From Rhizorhabdus wittichii RW1 (GTDB lineage Bacteria > Pseudomonadota > Alphaproteobacteria > Sphingomonadales > Sphingomonadaceae): DNA of 64,000 bases. The notes under the pieces were generated by a model that was not told where the DNA came from, searched no databases, and was given only the letters and a program-made list of their open reading frames with translations. Position numbers and translations under genes: made by a program. Where the stretch lies: positions 2,815,001-2,879,000 of the forward strand of contig CP000699.1 in the NCBI GenBank assembly GCA_000016765.1, read 5' to 3'. Position 1 is the stretch's first letter, and each line of letters starts with the position of its first letter. Shown here piece by piece: positions 25,820-34,885 of the stretch.

Positions 25820-27544
25820 ATGGCATTGGTGCCGACGCCGACAGCCGACGCGCTGCCGCGCCGTTTCTCCGATTTCGATACGCTGGGCGCGGCCCTCGAC
25901 TATGCCGCGACCGGCACGCGGGGGCTGAATTTCCATGACGCCCGCGGCACGCTGACGCGCCCCTATCCCTTCGCCGAGCTGCGCGCCGAGGCGCTGGCCA
26001 ATGCCGGCCGGCTGGTCGCGGCTGGGGTGCGCCCCGGCGACCGCATCGCCCTGATCGCCGAGACGGGAACCCATTTCGCCGCGCTGTTCTTCGGCGCGGT
26101 CTATGCCGGCGCCTGGCCGGTGCCGCTGCCGCTGCCGACCTCGTTCGGCGGCAAGGACAGCTATATCGACCAGCTTGCCGTCCAGCTCGGCAGCTCGGAC
26201 CCGACGCTGCTCTTCTTCCCCGAGGAACTGGCCGAGATGGCGACCGCCGCCGCCGCGCTGCGCGGGGTGAAGGCGCTGAGCTACGAGGCGTTCGAGGCGC
26301 GCGAGGCGGTCGACGCGATCCTGCCGCAGGCGTCGCCCGACGACATCGCCTATCTGCAATATTCGAGCGGATCGACCCGCTTCCCGCACGGCGTCGCCGT
26401 CACCCACCGCGCGCTGCTCAACAACCTCGCCGCGCACAGCCACGGCATGCTGCTCGAACCGCAGGACCGCTGCATCAGCTGGCTGCCCTGGTATCACGAC
26501 ATGGGGCTGGTCGGCTGCTTCCTGTCGCCGATCGCCAACCAGGTGTCGGTCGACTATCTGAAGACCGAGGACTTCGCCCGCCGCCCGCTTGCCTGGCTCG
26601 ACCTGATCAGCCGCAACGAGGGCACCTCGATCAGCTATTCGCCGACCTTCGGCTACGACATCTGCGCGCGCCGCATGTCGAGCCAGACCAAGGCGTCGGA
26701 CCGCTTCGACCTGTCGCGCTGGCGGCTCGCCGGCAACGGCGCCGACATGATCCGCCCCGACGTGATGCAGTCCTTCGTCGACGCCTTCGCCGAGGCCGGC
26801 TTCAAGGCGACCGCCTTCCTGCCGAGCTACGGCCTGGCCGAGGCGACGCTCGCCGTCTCGATCATGCCGCCGGGCGAGGGCATCGTCGTCGAGCTGGTCG
26901 AGGAGACCCAGCTTTCGGGCGGCGACCACAGCAAGGACCGGCCGCGCCGCTTCCGCGCGATCGTCAATTGCGGCAAGCCGGTGCGCGACATGACGGTCGA
27001 GATTCGCGACGATGACGGATCGCCGCTGCCCGACAAGATGATCGGCAAGCTGTGGGCCAAGGGCCCGTCGATCATGACCGGCTATTTCCGCGACGAGGAG
27101 GCGACCGACGCCTGCATGGTCGACGGCTGGCTCGACACCGGCGACATGGCCTATATGTCCGACGGCTATATCTACATCGTCGGCCGCGCCAAGGACATGA
27201 TCATCATCAACGGCAAGAACCACTGGCCGCAGGACATCGAGTGGGCGGTGGAGCAGCTTCCCGGCTTCAAGGCCGGCGACATCGCCGCCTTCGCGATCAC
27301 CACCCCGGGCGGCGAGGAGACCCCCGCCGTGCTCGTCCAGTGCCGCACCTCCGACCCCGAGGAGCGCGCCCGGCTGCGCGACCAGATCCGCGAGAAGGTC
27401 CGCGCGATCACCGGCATGCACTGCGTGGTCGAGCTGGTGCCGCCGCGCACCCTGCCCAAGACCAGCTCGGGCAAGCTGAGCCGCGCCAAGGCGCGCAACC
27501 TCTATCTGTCGGGCGAGATCCAGGGCTACGACATCGCCGCATGA
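25820..27544 (+). CDS. Fatty-acyl-AMP ligase / acyl-ACP synthetase-type enzyme
   Basis: A 574-residue ANL-superfamily adenylating enzyme. AMP-binding loop YLQYSSGSTRFPHGV (about 180-194), then SWLPWYHDMGLVG, FLPSYGLAEATL, and GWLDTGDMAY with GRAKDMIIINGKNHWPQDIE. It resembles FAAL enzymes, which make acyl-AMP and hand the acyl group to an ACP rather than CoA. The acceptor is unknown. Roles in sphingolipid or other lipid synthesis are possible in sphingomonads, but nothing in the context proves it. Confidence 0.85.
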   Translation: MALVPTPTADALPRRFSDFDTLGAALDYAATGTRGLNFHDARGTLTRPYPFAELRAEALANAGRLVAAGVRPGDRIALIAETGTHFAALFFGAVYAGAWPVPLPLPTSFGGKDSYIDQLAVQLGSSDPTLLFFPEELAEMATAAAALRGVKALSYEAFEAREAVDAILPQASPDDIAYLQYSSGSTRFPHGVAVTHRALLNNLAAHSHGMLLEPQDRCISWLPWYHDMGLVGCFLSPIANQVSVDYLKTEDFARRPLAWLDLISRNEGTSISYSPTFGYDICARRMSSQTKASDRFDLSRWRLAGNGADMIRPDVMQSFVDAFAEAGFKATAFLPSYGLAEATLAVSIMPPGEGIVVELVEETQLSGGDHSKDRPRRFRAIVNCGKPVRDMTVEIRDDDGSPLPDKMIGKLWAKGPSIMTGYFRDEEATDACMVDGWLDTGDMAYMSDGYIYIVGRAKDMIIINGKNHWPQDIEWAVEQLPGFKAGDIAAFAITTPGGEETPAVLVQCRTSDPEERARLRDQIREKVRAITGMHCVVELVPPRTLPKTSSGKLSRAKARNLYLSGEIQGYDIAA

Positions 27545-27554
27545 TCGGGCCGGC

Positions 27555-28292
27555 ATGATCCGGCGAAGCGCGCGCCTCCGGACATGGGCGGCCGCGCTGC
27601 TGGCGCTGTCGGCCGGGGCGTCCGCGCTCGCCGCGCCGCTCGATCCGCTCGGCGACCCCGACCAGTTCCGCCGCGACGTCGAGGCGATCAACCGCAAGCC
27701 GCTGCCCGACGGCGAGGCGCTGGCGCGCGCGGTCGGCAACGCCGTGATGGTCGACGCCAAGGTGCGCGGCCGCTGCCAGCCGAAGAAGATCAGCATCGGC
27801 AAGCTCGAGCCGGTGACGCTCGACGGCATGATCGCCGCGATGATCGCCGCTGGCCGGATCGAGAATGGCTGGATCGCGTCGGTCAGGCTCGACGACTGCC
27901 CGCCCGCCGACCCGATCCGCGTGCTGCTGCTGCGCATGGCCGACGGAGCGACCCTCGACGGCGTCTTCGCCGGCCAGGGCGAGAGCCTCGCCTGGCCGAC
28001 GCTGTCGCGCGAGGCGCTGCGCGCCACGGTCGCCGCCGTGTCGCAGCGCCTGCATGCCGAGGACCCGCAATGCGCGCCCAGGGAGCTGACGCCGACCGGG
28101 GTGCGCGTCACCGGCACCAGCCCCGATCTCGGCCCCAGCCAGTACGGCATCCGCCTGAAGGGATCGTGGACCGAGCTGTGGACCTTCGAGCCGTGCGGCC
28201 ACCGCCTCGCCATCCCGATCGCCTTCCGCACCAACGGCGCCGGCGGCGCCTGGTGGGATATCGACCAGCCCGGCATACAGTTCGCGAGGTGA
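27555..28292 (+). CDS. Exported protein of unknown function
   Basis: A 245-residue protein with a signal peptide (about 1-27, ASALAA). Four Cys in the mature chain could form two disulfides. No recognised domain. It starts 11 bp after the acyl-AMP ligase and is probably cotranscribed with it. The C-terminal part (TELWTFEPCGHRLAIPIAF) looks like a beta-rich fold. Function unknown. Confidence 0.7.
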   Translation: MIRRSARLRTWAAALLALSAGASALAAPLDPLGDPDQFRRDVEAINRKPLPDGEALARAVGNAVMVDAKVRGRCQPKKISIGKLEPVTLDGMIAAMIAAGRIENGWIASVRLDDCPPADPIRVLLLRMADGATLDGVFAGQGESLAWPTLSREALRATVAAVSQRLHAEDPQCAPRELTPTGVRVTGTSPDLGPSQYGIRLKGSWTELWTFEPCGHRLAIPIAFRTNGAGGAWWDIDQPGIQFAR

Positions 28293-28393
28293 CAGGCAGT
28301 TCGCGAAGTGACGGGCGGCGGATGTCGGCCGCCATCCCGCAACCCCTTGCGCTTGCACGCCCCCACCGCTATGTGCCCGCCTCTCGGACCCGG

Positions 28394-28469
28394 AGGAGTG
28401 TAGCTCAGTTGGTAGAGCATCGGTCTCCAAAACCGAGGGCCGGGGGTTCGAGTCCCTCCACTCCTGCCA
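28394..28469 (+). tRNA. tRNA-Trp (anticodon CCA)
   Basis: Acceptor AGGAGTG/CACTCCT, anticodon CCA at 28427-28429 in loop CTCCAAA on stem TCGGT/ACCGA, T loop TTCGAGT, encoded CCA. It precedes secE, as in many bacteria. Confidence 0.96.
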
Positions 28470-28509
28470 TCTGACGATGGCCGGAAGGCCGCTGGGGTCG
28501 AGAAACGAG

Positions 28510-28560
28510 ACGAGGTCAGGTCCGCCGGCCGAAAGGCCGAAGAGCGGACCGCGGCCTCGT
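28510..28560 (+). terminator. Long nested hairpin between tRNA-Trp and secE
   Basis: Three nested stems: ACGAGG/CCTCGT, GGTCCGC/GCGGACC and CGGCC-GAAA-GGCCG. GTCGTTGTTTGCG follows, only moderately T-rich. It may partly terminate or attenuate transcription between the tRNA and secE. Confidence 0.45.
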
Positions 28561-28611
28561 GTCGTTGTTTGCGTGGTTTCCGGGTCGGACCCGGCAGGAT
28601 AGGCTGAGGAC

Positions 28612-28809
28612 GTGGCGAAGACTTCACCCGTTGAGTTCATCAACCAGGTCAAGGCCGAGACCCGGAAGGTCGTCTGGCCGAGCCGCAAGGAAACGATCGC
28701 GACCACGATCATGGTCGGCATCATGACCCTGCTGCTGGGCCTGTTCTTCTTCGGGATCGATCAGATGTTCGCGTCGATCGTGAAGTTCCTGCTGTCCCTC
28801 CTGGGCTAA
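28612..28809 (+). CDS. secE: Preprotein translocase subunit SecE
   Basis: A 65-residue single-helix translocon subunit (helix about 33-60). The amphipathic FINQVKAETRKVVWPSRKE is the family signature. It uses a GTG start. First gene of the secE-nusG-rplK-rplA block. Confidence 0.95.
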   Translation: MAKTSPVEFINQVKAETRKVVWPSRKETIATTIMVGIMTLLLGLFFFGIDQMFASIVKFLLSLLG

Positions 28810-28830
28810 AAGACGGAGACGTTGGCGTTC

Positions 28831-29370
28831 ATGGCGCGCTGGTACATCATTCACGCCTATTCGGGCTTCGAGAACAAGGTCCGGGAAGCGATCCTGGCCG
28901 ATGCCGCGCGCCTGGGCCTGGAGCAGCTCGTCGAGGCCGTCGAGGTCCCCACCGAGAAGGTCACCGAAGTCCGGCGCGGCAAGAAGATCACGTCGGACCG
29001 CAAATTCTTCCCCGGCTATGTGCTGGCGAAGCTCAGCATGAACGACGACGTCTACCACCTGGTGAAGAACACGCCGAAGGTGACGGGCTTCCTCGGTTCG
29101 TCGGGCAAGCCGCAGCCGATCAGCGAGGCCGAGGCCGCGCGCATCCTCAACACCAAGGAGGAGGCCGCCGCCGCCGCGCCCAAGACCAAGCTCAAGGTCG
29201 ATTACGAGATCGGCGACCAGGTCAAGGTGCTCGACGGTCCGTTCGCCAGCTTCAACGGCGTCGTCGAGGAGCTCGACTTCGACCGCAGCCGCGTCAAGGT
29301 GTCGGTGTCGATCTTCGGCCGCGCGACCCCGGTCGAGCTCGAGTTCGAGCAGGTCGAGCGAGTCAAGTGA
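28831..29370 (+). CDS. nusG: Transcription termination/antitermination protein NusG
   Basis: A 179-residue protein that binds RNA polymerase and Rho. NGN domain (ARWYIIHAYSGFENKVREAI, FFPGYVLAKLSM) and C-terminal KOW domain (YEIGDQVKVLDGPFASFNGV). I use ATG 28831, giving MARWYIIHAYSG; an in-frame TTG at 28822 is closer to the GGAG sequence and is the alternative. Confidence 0.96.
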   Translation: MARWYIIHAYSGFENKVREAILADAARLGLEQLVEAVEVPTEKVTEVRRGKKITSDRKFFPGYVLAKLSMNDDVYHLVKNTPKVTGFLGSSGKPQPISEAEAARILNTKEEAAAAAPKTKLKVDYEIGDQVKVLDGPFASFNGVVEELDFDRSRVKVSVSIFGRATPVELEFEQVERVK

Positions 29371-29385
29371 CGGCCTGACCAGGGC

Positions 29386-29475
29386 CGTCATCCTGAACTT
29401 GTTTCAGGATCCACCGGGCCACACGCACGGACGGTGCGGATGATGGGTGGATGCTGAAACAAGTTCAGCATGACG
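29386..29475. repeat. Dispersed palindromic repeat, TGAACTTGTTTCA type
   Basis: A 90-bp element with ends CGTCATCCTGAACTTG and CAAGTTCAGCATGACG and inner arms GATCCACC / GGGTGGAT. It is an imperfect long palindrome between nusG and rplK, inside an otherwise universal operon. Confidence 0.75.
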
Positions 29476-29584
29476 ATTTGGAAAGTTTCGGAGCGATCCG
29501 GAATAGGCGCCTTGCAGGTGCCGAACATTGCGGGAGAGGGCGTCGGCCTTCGCATGGACCGCTAAACTTGGAAGAGAGTGAAAC

Positions 29585-30016
29585 ATGGCAAAGAAGATCA
29601 CGGGCTATATCAAGCTCCAGGTGCCCGCTGGAAAGGCGAATCCGTCGCCGCCGATCGGCCCCGCGCTCGGTCAGCGCGGCGTCAACATCATGGACTTCTG
29701 CAAGGCGTTCAACGCCCAGACCGGTGATTTCGAGGTCGGCACCCCGCTGCCGACGATCATCACCGTCTATGCGGACCGTTCGTTCAGCTTCGTCACCAAG
29801 ACCCCGCCGGCGACCTATCTGATCAAGAAGGCGATCAACCTGAAGTCGGGCTCGAAGGAGCCGGGCAAGGCGAGCGCCGGCAAGATCAAGCGGTCGCAGC
29901 TGGCCCAGATCGCCGAAGTGAAGATGAAGGATCTCAACGCCAACGATATCGAGTCGGCGACCCGCATCATCGAAGGCTCGGCCCGCGCGATGGGCCTCGA
30001 AGTGGTGGAGGGCTGA
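29585..30016 (+). CDS. rplK: 50S ribosomal protein L11
   Basis: A 143-residue L11. Signature sequences [38 protein letters not shown] and the C-terminal rRNA-binding [22 protein letters not shown](LEV). It follows nusG after a spacer occupied by a repeat, and is 4 bp from rplA. Confidence 0.97.
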   Translation: MAKKITGYIKLQVPAGKANPSPPIGPALGQRGVNIMDFCKAFNAQTGDFEVGTPLPTIITVYADRSFSFVTKTPPATYLIKKAINLKSGSKEPGKASAGKIKRSQLAQIAEVKMKDLNANDIESATRIIEGSARAMGLEVVEG

Positions 30017-30020
30017 GACC

Positions 30021-30719
30021 ATGGCCAAGCTGAGCAAGAAGCAGAAGAACCAGGCCGCGTCGGTCGACAGCCAGAAGCTGTACGGCGTCGATGAGGCGAT
30101 CGCCCTCGCCAAGCAGAACGCCACGTCGAAGTTCGACGAGACGATCGAGGTCGCGCTGAACCTGGGCGTCGATCCGCGCCACGCCGACCAGATGGTCCGC
30201 GGCGTCGTCACCCTGCCCAAGGGCACCGGCAAGGACGTCCGCGTCGGCGTGTTCGCCCGCGGCGCCAAGGCCGACGAAGCCAAGGCCGCCGGTGCCGAGG
30301 TCGTCGGCGCCGAAGACCTGCTCGAGACGATCCAGGGCGGCACGGTCGACTTCGACCGCTGCATCGCGACCCCGGACATGATGGGCCTGGTCGGCCGCCT
30401 CGGCAAGATCCTGGGCCCGAAGGGCCTGATGCCGAACCCGAAGCTCGGCACCGTGACGATGAACGTCGCCGAAGCCGTCAAGGCGGCCAAGGGCGGCCAG
30501 GTGGAGTTCCGCGTCGAGAAGGCCGGCATCATCCACTCGGGCATCGGCAAGGCGAGCTTCCCGGCCGAGGACCTGCGCGCCAATTTCGACGCGTTCGTCG
30601 ACGCGATCGTCAAGGCGAAGCCGACCGGCGCCAAGGGCAAGTACCTCAAGAAGGCCGCCGTCAGCTCGACCATGGGCCCGGGCGTGAAGATCGACGTGGC
30701 GGACGTCGCCGGCGCCTGA
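30021..30719 (+). CDS. rplA: 50S ribosomal protein L1
   Basis: A 232-residue L1, a stalk protein and often translational repressor of rplKA. Conserved [19 protein letters not shown] and the C-terminal [18 protein letters not shown]-like stretch. The operon ends here at a strong terminator; rplJ and rplL are not in this window. Confidence 0.97.
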   Translation: MAKLSKKQKNQAASVDSQKLYGVDEAIALAKQNATSKFDETIEVALNLGVDPRHADQMVRGVVTLPKGTGKDVRVGVFARGAKADEAKAAGAEVVGAEDLLETIQGGTVDFDRCIATPDMMGLVGRLGKILGPKGLMPNPKLGTVTMNVAEAVKAAKGGQVEFRVEKAGIIHSGIGKASFPAEDLRANFDAFVDAIVKAKPTGAKGKYLKKAAVSSTMGPGVKIDVADVAGA

Positions 30720-30746
30720 TCGCCGGTCCGCACGACACGCCTTCGA

Positions 30747-30778
30747 AAGGGGCCGGGAGCGATCCCGGCCCCTTTTTC
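30747..30778 (+). terminator. Intrinsic terminator of rplKA
   Basis: A 12-bp stem (AAGGGGCCGGGA with TCCCGGCCCCTT) with loop GCGA, followed by T's. It ends 60 bp after rplA. Confidence 0.92.
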
Positions 30779-30962
30779 GTGGCCCGCGTCCGGCCCGCCC
30801 GACCTGTCGGGTTTCTTTACATCCCTGCCCCGCCCGCCCGCGCCGTCCGACGCCCGAACCTTGGAAAACGGGCCTTTCGGGCAAATGGCACGATTCTGGC
30901 TTACCTTTCCGGCAACCCGTTATTCCTCTCGCCCGGGGGCGAGGGCGGGGGAGGATGGTCCG

Positions 30963-31160
30963 ATGGTCAGTTCCGCATTCCGGGGGGTATTTGCGTTGAG
31001 CATGGCCGCCGCGATCGCCTCTCCCGCCTGGGCGCAACTCGATACGGTGACGGCGTGGCTGCAGAAGGTTCCGCAGCCGAGCGCGCTCGTCCTGTTCCTG
31101 GTCGCGGTCGCGGGGGTGCTGGTGGGTCGCTATGCGAGCCGCAGGCGCCGCGAGCCATGA
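30963..31160 (+). CDS. Miniprotein with PEP-CTERM-like sorting signal
   Basis: A 65-residue protein made of a signal peptide (about 1-25, ending PAWA), some 14 residues, and a C-terminal tripartite signal: VPQPSA, a hydrophobic helix (LVLFLVAVAGVLVGRY) and a basic end ASRRRREP. This matches the PEP-CTERM/exosortase sorting-signal layout. There is almost no passenger between the two signals. Function unknown. The start is taken at ATG 30963. Confidence 0.6.
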   Translation: MVSSAFRGVFALSMAAAIASPAWAQLDTVTAWLQKVPQPSALVLFLVAVAGVLVGRYASRRRREP

Positions 31161-31245
31161 GTTGCGCGTGACGTTCGAGTAGCTTGCGTTCCATTGCGTT
31201 CGTTCCCGTGCGTTGTTTTGCGTGATGCGGCCCCCGCCCGCTCTT

Positions 31246-31278
31246 CCCCGCCCGCCCGGCGGAGATGGACGGGCGGGG
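31246..31278. other. GC-rich inverted repeat after the PEP-CTERM gene
   Basis: CCCCGCCCG pairs with CGGGCGGGG across 15 bases. No proper T-run follows, so termination is uncertain. It lies 68 bp before hisE. Confidence 0.4.
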
Positions 31279-31346
31279 GTTCGTCATTTCGGCGATCCGC
31301 GTTTCGACGATTGACCTCGCCGCCTCGCCGCGCTTGAAGCGGCGGC

Positions 31347-31667
31347 ATGACCGGCACCCTCGACCAGCTCGAATCGACCATCGCGGCGCGCCGCGCCGCC
31401 GATCCCTCCACATCCTATGTCGCCGCGCTGTTCGCGAAGGGCATGCCCAAGATCGCCCAGAAGCTGGGCGAGGAGGCGGTCGAGACGGTGATCGCGGCGA
31501 TGGCCGGCGACCGTCGCGGGGTGACGGGGGAGGCCGCCGACCTGCTGTTCCACCTGATGGTGCTGCTGGCCGAGGCGGGGGTGCCCTTCGCCGACGTGCT
31601 GGCCGAGCTCGACCGCCGCGAAGGCACGTCGGGCCTCGCCGAGAAGGCGGCGCGGCCGAAGGGGTGA
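31347..31667 (+). CDS. hisE: Phosphoribosyl-ATP pyrophosphatase
   Basis: A 106-residue enzyme for the second step of histidine synthesis. The EExxE-type metal motif is in [17 protein letters not shown], followed by [15 protein letters not shown]. Other his genes are not in the window except hisS. Followed after 43 bp by a HIT gene. Confidence 0.93.
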   Translation: MTGTLDQLESTIAARRAADPSTSYVAALFAKGMPKIAQKLGEEAVETVIAAMAGDRRGVTGEAADLLFHLMVLLAEAGVPFADVLAELDRREGTSGLAEKAARPKG

Positions 31668-31710
31668 TCATCCCTTTACGGGACGGACGAATTGGGAGTT
31701 GGAGAAGACG

Positions 31711-32088
31711 ATGCCGATCGACGCGACCCAGCCTTATGACGACGACAATGTCTTCGCCCGCATCCTGCGCGGCGAGCTGCCGTCGCGGAAGGTCTATGAG
31801 GACGACTGGGCGCTCGCCTTCCACGACATCAACCCGCAGGCGCCGGTCCACCTGCTGGTGATCCCCAAGGGCCGCTACGTGTCGTGGGACGATTTCACCG
31901 CCAGCGCGAGCGACGCCGAGATCGCCGGCTTCGTCCGCGCCGTCGGCCATGTCGCGCGCGAGGCGGGGCTGTCCGCGCCGGGCTATCGCCTGCTCGCCAA
32001 TGTCGGCGGCCACGGCCACCAGGAGGTGCCGCACCTCCACGTCCACATCTTCGGCGGGCGGCAGTTCCACGCAATGCTGGTGAACTGA
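31711..32088 (+). CDS. HIT family nucleotide hydrolase
   Basis: A 125-residue histidine-triad protein. The C-terminal HLHVHIFGG has the catalytic HxHxHxx. FARILRGELPSRKVYED near the start is typical of HinT-like phosphoramidases. The start at 31711 has GGAGAAG upstream. It probably shares a transcript with hisE; the pair is common in alphaproteobacteria. Confidence 0.92.
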   Translation: MPIDATQPYDDDNVFARILRGELPSRKVYEDDWALAFHDINPQAPVHLLVIPKGRYVSWDDFTASASDAEIAGFVRAVGHVAREAGLSAPGYRLLANVGGHGHQEVPHLHVHIFGGRQFHAMLVN

Positions 32089-32117
32089 GCCGCGAGCAGA
32101 CCCGTCCCGCCCGCCCT

Positions 32118-32136
32118 CGCGCAATTCTGTTGCGCG
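32118..32136. promoter_or_regulatory. Inverted repeat ahead of the permease gene
   Basis: CGCGCAA and TTGCGCG flank TTCTG, about 75 bp before the permease start. Candidate operator. There is no T-run for termination. Confidence 0.35.
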
Positions 32137-32210
32137 CGGCGAATTAGCGATTAGGCTCCCCCTCCCATGACCGGCCGCGCGCACAAGCCCGGCATGAAAG
32201 GGACATCCGC

Positions 32211-33734
32211 ATGATATTCGGGCGTGTTAAGCCTCTCGACGCCATTCTCGCCACCGCAGCGAAAAAGTCGCTGCACCGATCGCTAGGGCCGTTCCAGCTC
32301 ACCATGCTGGGGATCGGCGGCATCATCGGAACCGGTATCTTCGTTCTCACCGCCGAAGCCGCGCAGAAGGCCGGCCCCGGCATGATGCTCAGCTTCGTGA
32401 TCGCCGGCTTCGTCTGCGCGGTCGCGGCGCTCTGCTATGCCGAGATGGCGGCGATGGTGCCGGTGTCCGGCTCCGCCTACACCTACAGCTACGCCGTGAT
32501 GGGCGAACTGGTCGCCTGGATGGTCGGCTGGGCGCTCGTCCTCGAATATGCGATCGCCGCCGGCGCGGTGTCGGTCGGATGGTCGGGCTATGTCGTCGGC
32601 CTGTTCCAGTCGCTGACGGGGATAACCGTGCCCAAGGAACTGGTGCTCGGCCCGATCGACGGCGGCATCGTCAACATCCCCGCCGCGATCATCGCGCTGC
32701 TCGTCACCTGGCTGCTGGTGCTCGGCACCAAGGAAAGCGCCACCGTCAACGCCGTGCTGGTCGGCATCAAGGTCGCCGCGCTGTCGCTGTTCGTGGTGCT
32801 GGCGCTGCCGGTGATGAACATGAACAATTTCGATCCCTTCGCCCCGCTCGGCTTCGCCGGCATCTCGGCGGCGGCGGCATCGATCTTCTTCGCCTATGTC
32901 GGCTTCGACGCGGTCTCGACCGCCGCCGAGGAGACCAAGAATCCCCAGCGCAACATGCCGATCGGCCTGATCGGCTCGCTCGGCATCTGCACCGTCTTCT
33001 ACATGCTCGTCGCCGCCGGCGTGATCGGCGGCGTCGGCGCCCAGCCGATGCTCGACGCCTCGGGCGCCGCCATCCCCACCGGCTCGCCCGCGCTGGCGCA
33101 GGCCTGCTCGGCGATCGGCGACGCCAAGGTCGTCTGCTCGAAGGAGGCGCTGGCCTGGACCCTGCGCGAGATCGGCTACAAGGAGATCGGCAACCTGCTC
33201 GGCCTGGCCGCCGGCCTCGCCCTTCCCTCGGTCATCCTGATGATGATGTTCGGCCAGACCCGCATCTTCTTCGTGATGAGCCGCGACGGCCTGCTGCCGG
33301 GCGTCTTCTCGCGCATCCATCCGCGCTTCAAGACGCCGCATGTCGTTACGGTCATGACCGGTATCTTCGTGGCGATCTTCGCCGCGCTGTTCCCGGTGGG
33401 CGCGCTCGCCGACATCTCCAATTCGGGCACGCTGTTCGCCTTCGCCGCGGTGTCGATCGCGGTGCTGGTGCTGCGCCGGACCGATCCGAACCGCAGCCGC
33501 CCCTTCCGCACCCCGGCGGTGGCGCTCGTCGCTCCGATCGCGACGATCGGCTGCATCTACCTGTTCTTCAGCCTGTCGCGCTACACGATCACGCTGTTCT
33601 TCAGCTGGGCGGCGGTCGGGCTGATCGTCTATTTCCTGTACGGCTATCGGAAGAGCAACCTCGGCCGGGGCATCGTCGAGACGCACGAGACCGATCCCGA
33701 CGCGCCGCCGCAGCCGGTGCCGCCGATCGAGTGA
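32211..33734 (+). CDS. Amino acid permease (APC superfamily)
   Basis: A 507-residue transporter with about 12 hydrophobic helices. The APC signature GIGGIIGTGIFVLTAEAA is at about 28-45, and the helix 3 region has YAEMAAMVPVSGSAYTYSYA. It resembles cationic-amino-acid (CAT/YfnA-type) permeases. The cytoplasmic C-terminus is Pro/Asp-rich. Monocistronic, bounded by a terminator. Substrate not determined. Confidence 0.88.
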   Translation: MIFGRVKPLDAILATAAKKSLHRSLGPFQLTMLGIGGIIGTGIFVLTAEAAQKAGPGMMLSFVIAGFVCAVAALCYAEMAAMVPVSGSAYTYSYAVMGELVAWMVGWALVLEYAIAAGAVSVGWSGYVVGLFQSLTGITVPKELVLGPIDGGIVNIPAAIIALLVTWLLVLGTKESATVNAVLVGIKVAALSLFVVLALPVMNMNNFDPFAPLGFAGISAAAASIFFAYVGFDAVSTAAEETKNPQRNMPIGLIGSLGICTVFYMLVAAGVIGGVGAQPMLDASGAAIPTGSPALAQACSAIGDAKVVCSKEALAWTLREIGYKEIGNLLGLAAGLALPSVILMMMFGQTRIFFVMSRDGLLPGVFSRIHPRFKTPHVVTVMTGIFVAIFAALFPVGALADISNSGTLFAFAAVSIAVLVLRRTDPNRSRPFRTPAVALVAPIATIGCIYLFFSLSRYTITLFFSWAAVGLIVYFLYGYRKSNLGRGIVETHETDPDAPPQPVPPIE

Positions 33735-33761
33735 TCGGCAACACGCCAGGACCAATGGATC

Positions 33762-33790
33762 GAGCCCGGCGAAAGCCGGGCTCTTTCTTT
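33762..33790. terminator. Terminator between permease and PfkB kinase genes
   Basis: GAGCCCGGC, loop GAAA, GCCGGGCTC, then TTTCTTT. It serves the permease on the plus strand. Confidence 0.88.
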
Positions 33791-33791
33791 G

Positions 33792-34793
33792 TCAGGGGGC
33801 GCGGAGCCGATCCTCGATCAGCGCGGCGAGGTCCTCGCCCTCGGGCAGGCGCGGCCCGGTCAGCGCGATGATCCGCCCGGCGGCGATCGATCCCATGCGC
33901 AGCGCCACCGGCAGGTCGCGGCCCTGCGCGAGGCCGGCCAGCACCCCGGCGGCGAACAGGTCGCCCGCGCCGGTCGTGTCGACGATCGCCCCGAACGGCT
34001 CGGCGGGCGCCTCGCAGCGCCGACCGCCCTCCACGCCGATCGCCCCGTCGGGCCCGCGCGTCGCGATCAGCAGCGGCACCCGCGCCGCCGCCCAGGCGAC
34101 GCCGGCCTCGAAATCGGCGCGGCCGCTGAGCTCGGCCAGCTCGCCCTCATTGGCGAACAGGATGTCGACCAGCCCCGCGTCGAGCAGCGCGACGAAATCG
34201 TCATGATGCTGCTGGACGCAATATTCGGAGGACAAGGTGAAGGCGGTGCGCCGGCCGTGCGCGCGGGCGGTCTCGATCGCGGCGCGGGCGGCGGCGCGCG
34301 GCTCGTCGGTCCGCCACATATAGCCTTCGACGTAGAGGATCGCCGCCTCCGCCGCGATCGCCCCGTCGAACGCCGCCGCCGGCAGATATTCGGACGCGCC
34401 GATCGCGGTGTTCATCGTCCGGTGGCCGTCGGGGCTGACGATGATCAGGCAGCGTCCGGTCGGCCGGTCGATCGGCGGCAGCGGGAAGGCGATGCCGCCG
34501 GCGGCCATGTCGTCGGCGAACAGCCGCCCGAGCCGGTCGGCGCCGACCTGGCCGACGAAGGCGAGCCGCAGCCCGAGCCGGGCGAGCGCCGCCATCGTGT
34601 TGGCGGCGGAGCCCCCGCACACCTCCTCGCACTGCCCCATCGCCGCGTGCAGCAGCACCGCGCGGTCGGGGGCGATCGGCTGCATCAGCCCGCGCATCAA
34701 CCCCTGCGCCGCGACGAAGCCGTCGTCCTTGTGGCACAGCACGTCGACCAGCGCGTTGCCGATCGCGACGACGTCGTAGCGGGGGGGAATCAT
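33792..34793 (-). CDS. PfkB-family carbohydrate/adenosine kinase
   Basis: A 333-residue ribokinase-fold kinase. The N-terminal YDVVAIGNALVDVLCHKDD and CGGSAANTMAALARLG resemble the adenosine kinase-like group. The C-terminal anion-hole/catalytic motif is VDTTGAGDLFAAGVLAGL. Substrate unknown. It diverges from a small lipoprotein gene. Confidence 0.88.
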   Translation of the reverse strand: MIPPRYDVVAIGNALVDVLCHKDDGFVAAQGLMRGLMQPIAPDRAVLLHAAMGQCEEVCGGSAANTMAALARLGLRLAFVGQVGADRLGRLFADDMAAGGIAFPLPPIDRPTGRCLIIVSPDGHRTMNTAIGASEYLPAAAFDGAIAAEAAILYVEGYMWRTDEPRAAARAAIETARAHGRRTAFTLSSEYCVQQHHDDFVALLDAGLVDILFANEGELAELSGRADFEAGVAWAAARVPLLIATRGPDGAIGVEGGRRCEAPAEPFGAIVDTTGAGDLFAAGVLAGLAQGRDLPVALRMGSIAAGRIIALTGPRLPEGEDLAALIEDRLRAP

Positions 34794-34885
34794 GCGCCCG
34801 GCTCCTAGCGAAAGCCGTCGCCGCCGCCAAGCGGTCCGCCGCCCGGCGCTTGCGCCCGGCCCGATATGATGCTGTGCGGGGCGGC

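Noticed and set aside
25550-28627. A 1025-residue minus-strand open frame
   Set aside because: Antisense to the acyl-AMP ligase and tRNA-Trp region; no domain, composition typical of a shadow frame.
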